Below the pieces are notes generated by a model that was not told where the DNA came from, ran no database searches, and was given only the letters and a program-made list of their open reading frames with translations. This document shows, in pieces, positions 53,666 through 62,006 of a stretch of DNA of 64,000 bases; the first letter of the stretch is position 1; every line of letters begins with the position of its first letter. The DNA is from Pedobacter hiemivivus (GTDB lineage Bacteria > Bacteroidota > Bacteroidia > Sphingobacteriales > Sphingobacteriaceae). Where the stretch lies: positions 1-64,000 of the forward strand of contig NZ_SJSM01000015.1 of the NCBI RefSeq assembly GCF_004331685.1, in the 5' to 3' direction. The position numbers and the translations under genes were made by a program.

Positions 53666-54882
53666 ATACTGTCTTTTATCCATTGTTTACCCTCAGTAAA
53701 CCTGGTGACCAGCATTGATGCTACGGTATCGCCGGTGGCATTTAATAAGGTTGCCATCGGATCTACCAATGTCCCAATGATCATTGCGGGTGGCAAGGCT
53801 TCTATGGGGAGACTATAAGCAGAAATAAATAACAACTCACCAACATAGCCTCCATTAGGTATGCCACCTTCTACAATACTCACCAATACGGTCATTCCTA
53901 AAGCCAATATAATTGCATCAGCAGTATCAAATCCTTTACCAAACAGCGCAAACACAACAGCCATTTTAACAATCGAAGAGATACTTGAACCATCTTTATG
54001 TAGGGTTGCGCCAAGGGGTATGGTTACATTGGCAATATAATCTGGAATACCCATTTTTTTTGCAGCATCCAGATTGGCAGGAATAGTGGCAATGCTGCTA
54101 CAAGTGCCTACGGCAGTTGCGGAGGGAATAAGGTTGTTTTTCCAATAGCGCTTTATCCCTTTCATACCTCCAGCTACAAATGCATATAGGCTAAATATGG
54201 CTACGAAATAAAAGGCACCAAAACTATAATATAGGCCTAATGACTTGGCATAGGTGCCAAATAATTGGGGGCCAAATACGCCAACTTGATAGGCGAAGTA
54301 TGCACCAAGTCCAATCGGACCACCTTTCATAATCAGAATGAATACGTTTTTAAAGACTTCATTTCCTGCCTGAAGAAAGGAAGCGAAACGGATGCCTTCT
54401 TTTCCTGATTTATGGGTTGCAAAGCCAATAATAACGGAGAAAATGATCATGGCCAACATGCTTTTACGGGAAAGCAGTTCAAAAAACTCTGAAGTTGTGA
54501 AAAGCCCGGCAAGTTGATCTGCAAAGGGCTTTTCATTTATTTTTTCAGTAATAGCAGCAGCTGTTAGCGATTCATGTATTGGGAATATTTTAACAGCAAC
54601 AATGGTTAATATGGCTGATATCAGAACTGTAGCAAGGAATACCACACCGGTGATGCCCATCATTTTGCTTAATTTTTCGGAAGGCTTAATGTTCGCAATA
54701 GCTGATGAGATGGCGAAAAAAACCAGTGGTATCACCGCAGTAAATAGGAGATTTAAGAAGATATCACCTATTGGTTTTAAAACCTCAACTTTTTTACCAA
54801 AAATCAATCCTGCTATACTTCCAACTATAATTCCGGTCAATAGCCAAATGATTCCACTATAATTTTTTAAGTAACCTTTCAT
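53662..54882 (-). CDS. Dicarboxylate/amino acid:cation symporter (SDF/DAACS family)
   Basis: A 406-residue inner membrane transporter of the glutamate/C4-dicarboxylate:cation symporter fold. Hairpin HP1 has the serine-rich GTCSSIATIPANLDAAKKMG, and the segment GATLHKDGSSI corresponds to the GATINMDG motif that helps bind cation and substrate. HP2 is seen at VSIVEGGIPNGGYVGE. It should import an amino acid or dicarboxylate with sodium or protons. The convergent kinase could sense a related solute, but the arrangement gives no proof. Confidence 0.92.
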   Translation of the reverse strand: MKGYLKNYSGIIWLLTGIIVGSIAGLIFGKKVEVLKPIGDIFLNLLFTAVIPLVFFAISSAIANIKPSEKLSKMMGITGVVFLATVLISAILTIVAVKIFPIHESLTAAAITEKINEKPFADQLAGLFTTSEFFELLSRKSMLAMIIFSVIIGFATHKSGKEGIRFASFLQAGNEVFKNVFILIMKGGPIGLGAYFAYQVGVFGPQLFGTYAKSLGLYYSFGAFYFVAIFSLYAFVAGGMKGIKRYWKNNLIPSATAVGTCSSIATIPANLDAAKKMGIPDYIANVTIPLGATLHKDGSSISSIVKMAVVFALFGKGFDTADAIILALGMTVLVSIVEGGIPNGGYVGELLFISAYSLPIEALPPAMIIGTLVDPMATLLNATGDTVASMLVTRFTEGKQWIKDSI

Positions 54883-54925
54883 TATAATTCTTGTTGGTTA
54901 CCTAAATATATTAAATATTAATGGT

Positions 54926-55489
54926 TTAGCGAGAGTATCTCAGCAATACACACCCATCATCAAAAGTCTTTGTTTCGAGGAGATTTAACTTGAGTAACTT
55001 GCGGTCATCGGTAAACAACTTTCTACCGCTGCTTAAAATTGCAGGACATACAATGAATTGATATTCGTCAATCACATCACTGTTAAATAACGATTGTGCG
55101 AGCGCAAGACTTCCCCAGATCACGATGTCTTTTCCTGCTTGTGACTTCAATTTTGAGATTTCCTTATCGGTGTTTTTCTTTATAACGGAAGCAGGTTCTA
55201 GATTGCCCCAGGGGGCTTGTTCAAGAGTTTCAGAAACAACATACCTGGCCAAGGCATTTAATCCTGGAGCGATAGGCTCTGTCGAGTTTGGCCAGTAGGC
55301 TTCAAACATCCGGTAGGTATTCCGGCCCAATATCATGGTATCTATGTTTTCTATAAATTGTAACTGATTGTTTTCAATACTGTTTTTTGTACCAGTTGAA
55401 AACGCTTGTGGCATAAAATCCAATTCGTCTTGCTGTCCGGCCGCAAAACCATCAATGGTTACAAATTCCTGAACAATTATCTTTCTCAT
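54926..55489 (-). CDS. RibD C-terminal/dihydrofolate reductase-like protein
   Basis: A 187-residue protein of the RibD_C/DHFR-like family. The N-terminus has VQEFVTIDGFAAG, which starts the Rossmann-like fold, and IDTMILGRNTYRMFEAYWP and GKDIVIWGSLALAQSLF are the typical NADPH-binding segments. Many such stand-alone proteins are annotated as DHFR family but lack a proven role; riboflavin synthesis is unlikely without a RibD deaminase half. It is probably a single-gene unit. Confidence 0.85.
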   Translation of the reverse strand: MRKIIVQEFVTIDGFAAGQQDELDFMPQAFSTGTKNSIENNQLQFIENIDTMILGRNTYRMFEAYWPNSTEPIAPGLNALARYVVSETLEQAPWGNLEPASVIKKNTDKEISKLKSQAGKDIVIWGSLALAQSLFNSDVIDEYQFIVCPAILSSGRKLFTDDRKLLKLNLLETKTFDDGCVLLRYSR

Positions 55490-55512
55490 GATTGATCGCT
55501 ATTAGTATATAA

Positions 55513-55539
55513 CAAATATACACAGTATAGAATTGTGTA
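55513..55539 (-). promoter_or_regulatory. -7 element and inverted repeat upstream of the DHFR-like gene
   Basis: On the minus strand TATATTTG (55520 down to 55513) fits TAnnTTTG. It overlaps the start of an inverted repeat, TACACA (55519-55524) and TGTGTA (55534-55539), which would be well placed for a repressor. No TTG is found at the usual distance. Confidence 0.35.
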
Positions 55540-55637
55540 CTAATCCAATACCATAAATTATATGTATCCCCGAATTGTCAAAAGAGTATGATGATCATGA
55601 ACCATCCTATTTGAACGTTTTCGTATTTCATAGAGGT

Positions 55638-55850
55638 TTATTTCTTTTTAGAACCAACCAGAATTACGATTCCTGCAATTAAAATAATGCCACCAACGTA
55701 AGGAGGCCAATTCACATTTTTCTCTTTGTCTGCCGATATCTCAATAGGTCCGGCATCTACTATTTTTTCTTTTTTCGTGTAACTGAAACCAGTCCATACT
55801 AACATTATAACCCCTAAAAGGGTTAGAATTAATCCTAGAGTTTTGTTCAT
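55638..55850 (-). CDS. Small two-helix membrane protein
   Basis: A 70-residue protein with two predicted helices (about 5-23 and 49-66) joined by a charged loop with KIVDAGPIEISADKEKN. It ends in GSKKK. Similar short proteins (DUF3185-like) occur widely in Bacteroidota without a known function. The loop motif is shared with the protein at 34059. It is on its own, with AT-rich DNA on both sides. Confidence 0.75.
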   Translation of the reverse strand: MNKTLGLILTLLGVIMLVWTGFSYTKKEKIVDAGPIEISADKEKNVNWPPYVGGIILIAGIVILVGSKKK

Positions 55851-56070
55851 ATCAGTTTCTGTTTAGTTTTATAATATTAACAGCAGTTATAATGAAAAGT
55901 TTGAAACTTGATTAGTACGTTCTTCTCCGCCACCCTTCTATGGTATATATCAGGTGATCAGGTCAAATTCGTTGGACACGCAATCCCCTTTATAATACTT
56001 CTTTTTATCCAAATCGGCATTTACATTTGAATGAATGATTTAGTAAATTTAAATTGGTAAATAATTAAAA

Positions 56071-56814
56071 ATGGAATTCAATCCAAGTAACAATGTAGTC
56101 AAACGCTGTCTTCAAGGTATGGACATGGAAGAAAAAGGCAAACCAGAGGAAGCAAGCAAATTTTTTCTTCAAGCCTGGAACGAAGCGATAGACGACTTAG
56201 AAAAATTTATTGCAGCTCATTATGTAGCCCGATATCAAAAAAATGTTTCTGACAAATTAAAATGGCTTGAAACGGCTCTGCAGTTTGCATTAAAAATAAA
56301 TAACGACAGTGTTAAGAGTACTTTTCCTAATCTGTATTTAAACATTGCTAAATGCTATGAGGACCTAAGGGATACTGACAAGGCAAAAGAAAATTATGAA
56401 CTATCAATTTCGTTTAATGATAAACCATCTGACAAGGGACCTTTTTATCATGGAACGAAAGCAGATTTGCAATTAGGCGATTTGCTGACTGCAGGAGGCA
56501 GTTCTAATTACAAGACCGGACTCGAAATGAATCACATTTATTTTACAGCCCTTGTTAATGGAGCTGGACTTGCAGCTGAATTGGCAAAAAGCAATGGAAA
56601 GGAACGTGTTTATATCGTTGAACCGACAGGGAATTTTGAAAATGATCCAAATGTTACTGATAAAAAATTTCCAGGCAATCCGACTCGCTCATATCGCTCA
56701 CAATCACCCTTAAAAATCGTTGGTGAAGTGACTGATTGGGTGAGAATGGCACCTGAGGAACTTCAGAAATGGCGTGAAAAGCTTGCCAATAATAAAGGAG
56801 ATATCATTAATTAA
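56071..56814 (+). CDS. arr: Rifampin ADP-ribosyltransferase (Arr-type) with N-terminal helical/TPR extension
   Basis: A 247-residue protein. Residues about 123-225 match Arr closely: FYHGTKADLQLGDLL, MNHIYFTALVNGAGLAAELA, RVYIVEPTGNFENDPNVTDK and GNPTRSYRS. Arr transfers ADP-ribose from NAD+ to a hydroxyl of rifampin and so blocks the drug. The aspartate in ENDPNV is at the position that is important for catalysis in Arr. The first 120 residues are an added helical domain with TPR-like repeats (AAHYVARYQ, PNLYLNIAKCYEDLRDTDKAKENYE), not present in the mycobacterial enzyme of about 140 residues. A TAnnTTTG element (TACATTTG, 56022-56029) lies upstream. Codon use looks like that of the neighbours. 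Confidence 0.88.
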   Translation: MEFNPSNNVVKRCLQGMDMEEKGKPEEASKFFLQAWNEAIDDLEKFIAAHYVARYQKNVSDKLKWLETALQFALKINNDSVKSTFPNLYLNIAKCYEDLRDTDKAKENYELSISFNDKPSDKGPFYHGTKADLQLGDLLTAGGSSNYKTGLEMNHIYFTALVNGAGLAAELAKSNGKERVYIVEPTGNFENDPNVTDKKFPGNPTRSYRSQSPLKIVGEVTDWVRMAPEELQKWREKLANNKGDIIN

Positions 56815-56959
56815 GAATAACATCTTTAGAGATATTTATTTAATAAACTGAAATCCGTCGCCTATTATTTTACGTAAGTATTTCCATTTTCAGCGTCTGG
56901 TTCGGTTTGTATAGCATGCTGTTATTGTATTTTATATCTTGAAATAAACGCAAACGCAC

Positions 56960-57283
56960 ATGACGACAGATTTAGACGTATTTGAAGACATTGTATCCAG
57001 TATCATGGATGGTACTTATAAGGACGAAATAGAAGATCGATTGTTTCTTGATAGATGCAGAGAATTGCAAGAAGATGCGGAGATATTTTCTGCGCTGAAC
57101 CCAGATAAATCTGGATATTATCTGCTTCAGCGAAAGTTAATTGTCTATAGGATCATTTCCAAGATCACCATAGAGAAAGCTGGGTTTGATAATAAGCAAA
57201 AGGAAAGATTGGAGTTTATTGAAAAAGGTTTATTGAGCCTGTACTGGCTTTATATGGAACTTTTGGTTGAAATTCAGAATTGA
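56960..57283 (+). CDS. Hypothetical protein, 107 residues
   Basis: A short, acidic, mostly helical protein without signal peptide or membrane helix (start TDLDVFEDIVSSIMDG). No family is recognised. It begins 145 bp after the arr-like gene and ends 3 bp before the stop of the convergent PL7 lyase gene. The normal codon use and length of the frame make it a probable real gene. Confidence 0.6.
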   Translation: MTTDLDVFEDIVSSIMDGTYKDEIEDRLFLDRCRELQEDAEIFSALNPDKSGYYLLQRKLIVYRIISKITIEKAGFDNKQKERLEFIEKGLLSLYWLYMELLVEIQN

Positions 57284-57286
57284 GGT

Positions 57287-58057
57287 TTAAAGTTCGTGCT
57301 TTGCCCAAACCTTATAGATTTCAACCGCCCCATATGCATCACAGACTTCTCCTTCAACTTTTCTTTTCCCTTGACAGGATGATTGTACGTACGCGCCAGC
57401 TTTAAAATAAGCGCCCGTAAATGCCTTCGGATAAGTAAACTTTAATTTGCCATTGTAATAGCATTCAGTTTGGTCGTTGCTTACTTTAAACATTACCGTA
57501 AAACGAGTGCCCAATTGGTAGTTTTCATCTAATATGGGCCCTTTGTCATTATCCATTTTTACAAAAAGTTTATTCTTCTCTAGCCTAAAAACAATAACAT
57601 CGTCATCAACATCATGGATTTGACCAACCACAATATGTGGTTTTTTAACCGGTAAATGAATGATGCTTTGATCAATAAAAAGAGTGTGCGTGCCGGTTGA
57701 TGATGACCATGAGGCGTTCTTTTTTCCATTATCGATCATTTCTCTAAGCTCAGAGCGGGGATAACCCGATCCTTTTGTTGTGGTTCCACCTGTTATCGCA
57801 CGAAATACGACTGCGTTGCCTCCATTGTTGGCATAAAACCAAAATTCGTTGCTATAGGTTTGCAATTCGGGCTGTCTGTATTCATCCGATCCACCAGGAG
57901 TTTTAATGCCCTCAGGTATATTTAGTTTCCAATTGCTAAGGTCCAATATTTGTGAAGGAAGCTTTGTGGCTTGCTGAGCCGAAATATCGGAGCTCAGTAA
58001 AGTGATTAGCCCTACGGAAAGGGCTAATCTTAGTATTGTCTGTGTGAGTTTTATCAT
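57287..58057 (-). CDS. Alginate lyase, polysaccharide lyase family 7
   Basis: A 256-residue secreted lyase with a signal peptide (residues 1-27). The three PL7 hallmarks are present: RSELRE (101-106), QIH (146-148) and YFKAGAYVQ (217-225), which together hold the catalytic arginine, glutamine, histidine and tyrosine on a jelly-roll scaffold. It cuts alginate by beta-elimination. The isoleucine in QIH is linked in the family to cleavage of guluronate-containing or mixed stretches, and valine less so. It is 6 bp after the PL6 gene and ends the alginate operon. Confidence 0.93.
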   Translation of the reverse strand: MIKLTQTILRLALSVGLITLLSSDISAQQATKLPSQILDLSNWKLNIPEGIKTPGGSDEYRQPELQTYSNEFWFYANNGGNAVVFRAITGGTTTKGSGYPRSELREMIDNGKKNASWSSSTGTHTLFIDQSIIHLPVKKPHIVVGQIHDVDDDVIVFRLEKNKLFVKMDNDKGPILDENYQLGTRFTVMFKVSNDQTECYYNGKLKFTYPKAFTGAYFKAGAYVQSSCQGKRKVEGEVCDAYGAVEIYKVWAKHEL

Positions 58058-58063
58058 TTGATA

Positions 58064-60391
58064 CTATTGTTTTATAACGCCAATTGATAGCTTGTCGTTT
58101 GCAGCAAGAGTGTTATCTGGCCATTGGAAATTAAGTTTTTCGGGATCAGCATATTTAGGTTTAATATGGTAAATATAGTTTCCAGTAGCTTTGTTGTAAA
58201 AAGATTCGATCTTTCCAGATTCATAAAAATTACAGTGATCAACAAGTATGTTATCCCAACGGTATTCCTGGAATTGAATAGACCTTCCGCCTTGTCCACT
58301 ATAAGAAAAATTGCTGTTGGTGATCACAGCTTGCTGTACTCCAATTAGCCTGACTACAGTTCCTTGTTCACGGTTTTCTACCTCATTAAAGGTGCAATGG
58401 TCAATATTTACAAATGGGCCTAAAGTACTTTCGTCATTTCCACCGCGATAAATGTTGATGGCACTGCCCAGTAAATTGGTAAAAGTACAATTCTTAACGA
58501 CATTGTATTCCGCATTGTACATTCCCTTATCGTCTTTCTCTGAAGAAAGGTCTATTCCATTGCCTGACATATGATGGAAAATTGAATTGATGATAACCAG
58601 ACTGTCAGCTAGTGTGCTTTTTGACGCTTTAAAACCACTGTTTGTACTCTCATTATAATCGTAAAATTCACAATCATCTATGGTTAATAGATAAGGTCTG
58701 TTCATCGGTTTATCAGTAGAACAGATACCAGCGTCAGCAGCGGAAAAACTTTCGTACGTGCCTTTAAAAGCAAGGCCTTTAACCAAAAGGTCACCCCCGT
58801 TTTCAATACTGATAAAAGCGGGTAAGGATTTGTAGGATGCATTGACAAATACAGGTCTGCTCTTTAAATTTTTGGCTGCCATGATGATTATCGGTTTGTT
58901 AACCGTAAGCTCAGCAGTCATTTTGTAAAGTCCTGCGTCTGATAAAATGATGGTATCACCAGCTAGTGCATCTTTAATCAGGTTGGCAATCATTGCACTT
59001 TGTGCTGCTTTTACCTTAAAGCTTTTTGGTAGGCGGGCAGGAGTTTCTACCGTAGGTCTATACCAGGTAGCTCCCGTTGCCTCTTTTTTAATTAAAGGAA
59101 GCTTTTTTATATCCGCTCCGTATTGTGGATCGTAGGGTAGATTAAATCCTTTTATCTGAATAGATTTTATCTTTACTTTTTTAAAACCGGCAGGTGTGCT
59201 TCCTTTAAAAGCATCATCTAATCCGTTATCCGCAAATGCGATTCCTTTGTCGTTATTGACATCGGTATAAACTTCATTTTTTTGAGTAAGGATAAGGTTA
59301 TTTTTGAAGGAAACATTTTCAGGCCCAAGGGTACGCTCGGCATCCTTACCAGCCCCAAATAAGATCTCAGCACTATTGATAAAAGTATTTTTTTCAATAA
59401 CAGCATCTTTTACCTGGTAATATCTATTGATGAGTGAATTGGGCACACCGTTTACTAAAGCCAGTGGTGCTCTGAAATTGCTGCCCTGAAGCTGATAAAA
59501 AACATTGTTAAATACGCGCTGACGGGGGTTGATTACCCTTACGCCTCCTGTAAAGGGTTTGTTGTTGCCTATGAAAAAATTGCCTTCAACGATGTTGCCT
59601 GATCCATGTCTCAATACAAGACTGCCCTCGCATTCGTAAAAGGTGTTGTAGCTGACATTGTTTTCGCCTGATTTGATAGATACGATCTCTACTTCTCCAT
59701 TACAGCGCTCGAAATAATTGTGGACAATCTGTGTACGTGATGCCGTTAATGAATACCTGGAAACGCCGATACGAATGGTTTCACCACCATTAGATCCAAA
59801 GCGCTGACGGCCTTTAAAGTAATTACTATCTATGCGGTGATTATTTTGCTGGCTCCGTTCATCATCTAATTCTGCAATGATCAGTGGTCCTGAATTTAGC
59901 TTGTTTACAAATGTAGAATGATCAATACGGTTGTTTTTTCCATACAATGTAATCCAGGTGTCGGCTTTAAAGCGTTCTGGCTGACTATAGTTCTCAATTA
60001 CCATGTTGCTAACCCGGCAATTGTTGGCCAGCACCTCATTATTGATGCGAAAGGAGATGACTTCCCTTTTAGGGCTATAACCATTTTTAAAGTGGAAGCC
60101 CTTAATGATCAGGTATTCGCCACCAATCTGGATATAGGATTGCCCGCTAAAGGTAACCCCGCCAGGTGTTTGTGGCATAATAATGATAGGGGCTTTAGCT
60201 GTTCCTTTTCCTTGTAATTGTATAGCTGCATTGTTCCAGGTGCCATCCTTCAACAGAAGGATGGTACCTGGTTTAGCTTTGCTTATAGTAGCTTTCAATG
60301 CTGCTGGATTTTCTACAATGACGGTTTCGGCTATCGAAAAAAAGCTACTGAGTAATAAGGATACAAATAATATGGTCTTTAGCATATGCAT
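58064..60391 (-). CDS. Alginate lyase, polysaccharide lyase family 6 (chondroitinase B-like)
   Basis: A 775-residue secreted lyase with a signal peptide (1-21, ending IAET) and two right-handed parallel beta-helix domains. The first (about 25-400) carries the PL6 active site: NGGETIRIG (201-209) supplies calcium ligands, and Lys240 (VSIKSG) and Arg261 (LVLRHG) have the 21-residue spacing of the catalytic pair in PL6 enzymes. The second helix (about 455-750) is a structural domain of the two-domain subfamily. Family PL6 includes alginate and dermatan sulphate lyases; the PL7 partner favours alginate. A second in-frame ATG is two codons downstream (60385). Confidence 0.92.
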   Translation of the reverse strand: MHMLKTILFVSLLLSSFFSIAETVIVENPAALKATISKAKPGTILLLKDGTWNNAAIQLQGKGTAKAPIIIMPQTPGGVTFSGQSYIQIGGEYLIIKGFHFKNGYSPKREVISFRINNEVLANNCRVSNMVIENYSQPERFKADTWITLYGKNNRIDHSTFVNKLNSGPLIIAELDDERSQQNNHRIDSNYFKGRQRFGSNGGETIRIGVSRYSLTASRTQIVHNYFERCNGEVEIVSIKSGENNVSYNTFYECEGSLVLRHGSGNIVEGNFFIGNNKPFTGGVRVINPRQRVFNNVFYQLQGSNFRAPLALVNGVPNSLINRYYQVKDAVIEKNTFINSAEILFGAGKDAERTLGPENVSFKNNLILTQKNEVYTDVNNDKGIAFADNGLDDAFKGSTPAGFKKVKIKSIQIKGFNLPYDPQYGADIKKLPLIKKEATGATWYRPTVETPARLPKSFKVKAAQSAMIANLIKDALAGDTIILSDAGLYKMTAELTVNKPIIIMAAKNLKSRPVFVNASYKSLPAFISIENGGDLLVKGLAFKGTYESFSAADAGICSTDKPMNRPYLLTIDDCEFYDYNESTNSGFKASKSTLADSLVIINSIFHHMSGNGIDLSSEKDDKGMYNAEYNVVKNCTFTNLLGSAINIYRGGNDESTLGPFVNIDHCTFNEVENREQGTVVRLIGVQQAVITNSNFSYSGQGGRSIQFQEYRWDNILVDHCNFYESGKIESFYNKATGNYIYHIKPKYADPEKLNFQWPDNTLAANDKLSIGVIKQ

Positions 60392-60402
60392 GTGGTCATA
60401 AA

Positions 60403-61989
60403 TTATTTCTGGATATAGATATCGAATTTCATGGTCGAGTTACCAGCACTTGAATTCACTTCTTTGATGACCATAATGGCATTTTTATACGCAGTGGTCG
60501 TACGGTTTGTAATCCGCAGATAAATGATTTTTGCTGTGGTCAGATTAAACAAAGATGCCGAAGGTGCTGCTGATGCCTCATATCTAGGTCCACTGCTTGA
60601 TGGAGCCGACAATGTTCTGGAAGTAAAGAATGCATCACTTAAATCGTCTATTTCATTTGCGGCTATCAGATTATAAACATCAGTTTGTCCGGTGCTTGCT
60701 CCATTGATCAAGACCCTGAATTTGGTATCTTTTAATGCAGCTGGATCCGCAATCGTCCATCCCGTTCCATTACATTTCATATTTGCGGGGAAGGTTCCTG
60801 TTGTACCACTAAATGGGTTATATAAGGTTGGCCCTGCGCTAGGAGCAAAAAATACAAACTGAATATTTGCTTCATTAGCTATCAGATTGCAGTTGCCTGC
60901 CGTAGTTCCATTTTCAAGGAAAACGGTGTTGGTCCCCAATGTTTGTGCGGTCATGAATACATCTCTGTAAACCACACTGCCATAATTGACATTTAAAGGA
61001 ATGATCAGCTCAGTTTGAAGATCTTCTGTGTCAACTGCAATGAGTTTAAGGTTTGAAGCTCTTTTTTTATATAAGTAAGTAGTATTTACATTATAAGTTT
61101 TAACTCCATTCAGGTTGCTTAAAGTGGAGACCAGCTCATAGACTCCATTACGGTCGTCGTAAATATCTATTTTCTTGAGACCAGTTACAGAAGTAATATT
61201 GCCGGTTAGAGGTGTAGTTCCTGCAGTAATTGGTGTAATCTTAGCTGCAAAACCAATGAATTTTGGTTTAAAAACAGCAACATCCACGGGCATATTGATA
61301 ATTAATTCATTGGTCTGGTTGTAGATGTCTGTAACCCGTATTTTAATGTGCTGGGCAGCTTTACGGTAGGTATATGCATAGTTCAATGCATATTGTTTAG
61401 CACCGTTTATCGTGTTAATGCTGTGTGCCAGTACATAGGTGTTCTCGGTTTGGAAATCATCGAATATATCAACCTGTTTGATGCCATAGTCCGAGGTCAG
61501 GTTACCTGCTATTGCAGTTGCTCCATTAAGATCTGCATTAATTTGAGTAGGGAAACTGTTAAACTGAGGTAGGTCAGGATCGAAGAATTTAATGGGAATA
61601 AATCCTTCAAAAGAAGTGTTGTCTAGATGTTTTACCATTACCCTAATCCCGCTAACCTGCGTTAGGTTTGCCGACGAAAAATTGGCTGTAGGGATACTAA
61701 AATTATAATTATTCCTACTGTCTTCGGCCGGCGTACCAATATAGATCAGGGAATCTGTTGTGTTGTTGCGCACCAGATAGCAGTAAATTAATTTTATGCC
61801 AGCAGGGGCGTCCAGCTCAGCATTAATTGTGGCATCAGGACTGAGCTGTTTGGTAGCCTTATTGTAGGTAAACTCCTTAGTGCTGAAGGTGTCAGGACTG
61901 GAGTTTGTTACCTTATCTTTCTTGCAGCTTTGCATGAAAATTGAAGAGATCAACAGCACAATGATCCAAAGGTTATTTATAGATTTCAT
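60403..61989 (-). CDS. Surface lipoprotein of the alginate locus, SusE/SusF position
   Basis: A 528-residue predicted lipoprotein (MKSINNLWIIVLLISSIFMQSC; the ATG at 61989 is preferred to the in-frame TTG at 61995). It shows repeated Ig-like modules: the patterns INADLNGATAIAGNLTSDYGIKQVDIFDD and ITPITAGTTPLTGNITSVTGLKKIDIYDD are two copies of one unit. Its position between susD and the lyases is that of SusE/SusF-type glycan-binding proteins, so it probably binds alginate on the cell surface. I do not recognise a named family. The C-terminal part (about 370-528) looks like a separate domain. Confidence 0.75.
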   Translation of the reverse strand: MKSINNLWIIVLLISSIFMQSCKKDKVTNSSPDTFSTKEFTYNKATKQLSPDATINAELDAPAGIKLIYCYLVRNNTTDSLIYIGTPAEDSRNNYNFSIPTANFSSANLTQVSGIRVMVKHLDNTSFEGFIPIKFFDPDLPQFNSFPTQINADLNGATAIAGNLTSDYGIKQVDIFDDFQTENTYVLAHSINTINGAKQYALNYAYTYRKAAQHIKIRVTDIYNQTNELIINMPVDVAVFKPKFIGFAAKITPITAGTTPLTGNITSVTGLKKIDIYDDRNGVYELVSTLSNLNGVKTYNVNTTYLYKKRASNLKLIAVDTEDLQTELIIPLNVNYGSVVYRDVFMTAQTLGTNTVFLENGTTAGNCNLIANEANIQFVFFAPSAGPTLYNPFSGTTGTFPANMKCNGTGWTIADPAALKDTKFRVLINGASTGQTDVYNLIAANEIDDLSDAFFTSRTLSAPSSSGPRYEASAAPSASLFNLTTAKIIYLRITNRTTTAYKNAIMVIKEVNSSAGNSTMKFDIYIQK

Positions 61990-62006
61990 ATTCAATTTTT
62001 TGAAGG

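Noticed and set aside
58064..60391. Assignment as chondroitinase B
   Set aside because: The family is shared, but the PL7 lyase 6 bp downstream and the absence of sulphatases or unsaturated glucuronyl hydrolases point to alginate.
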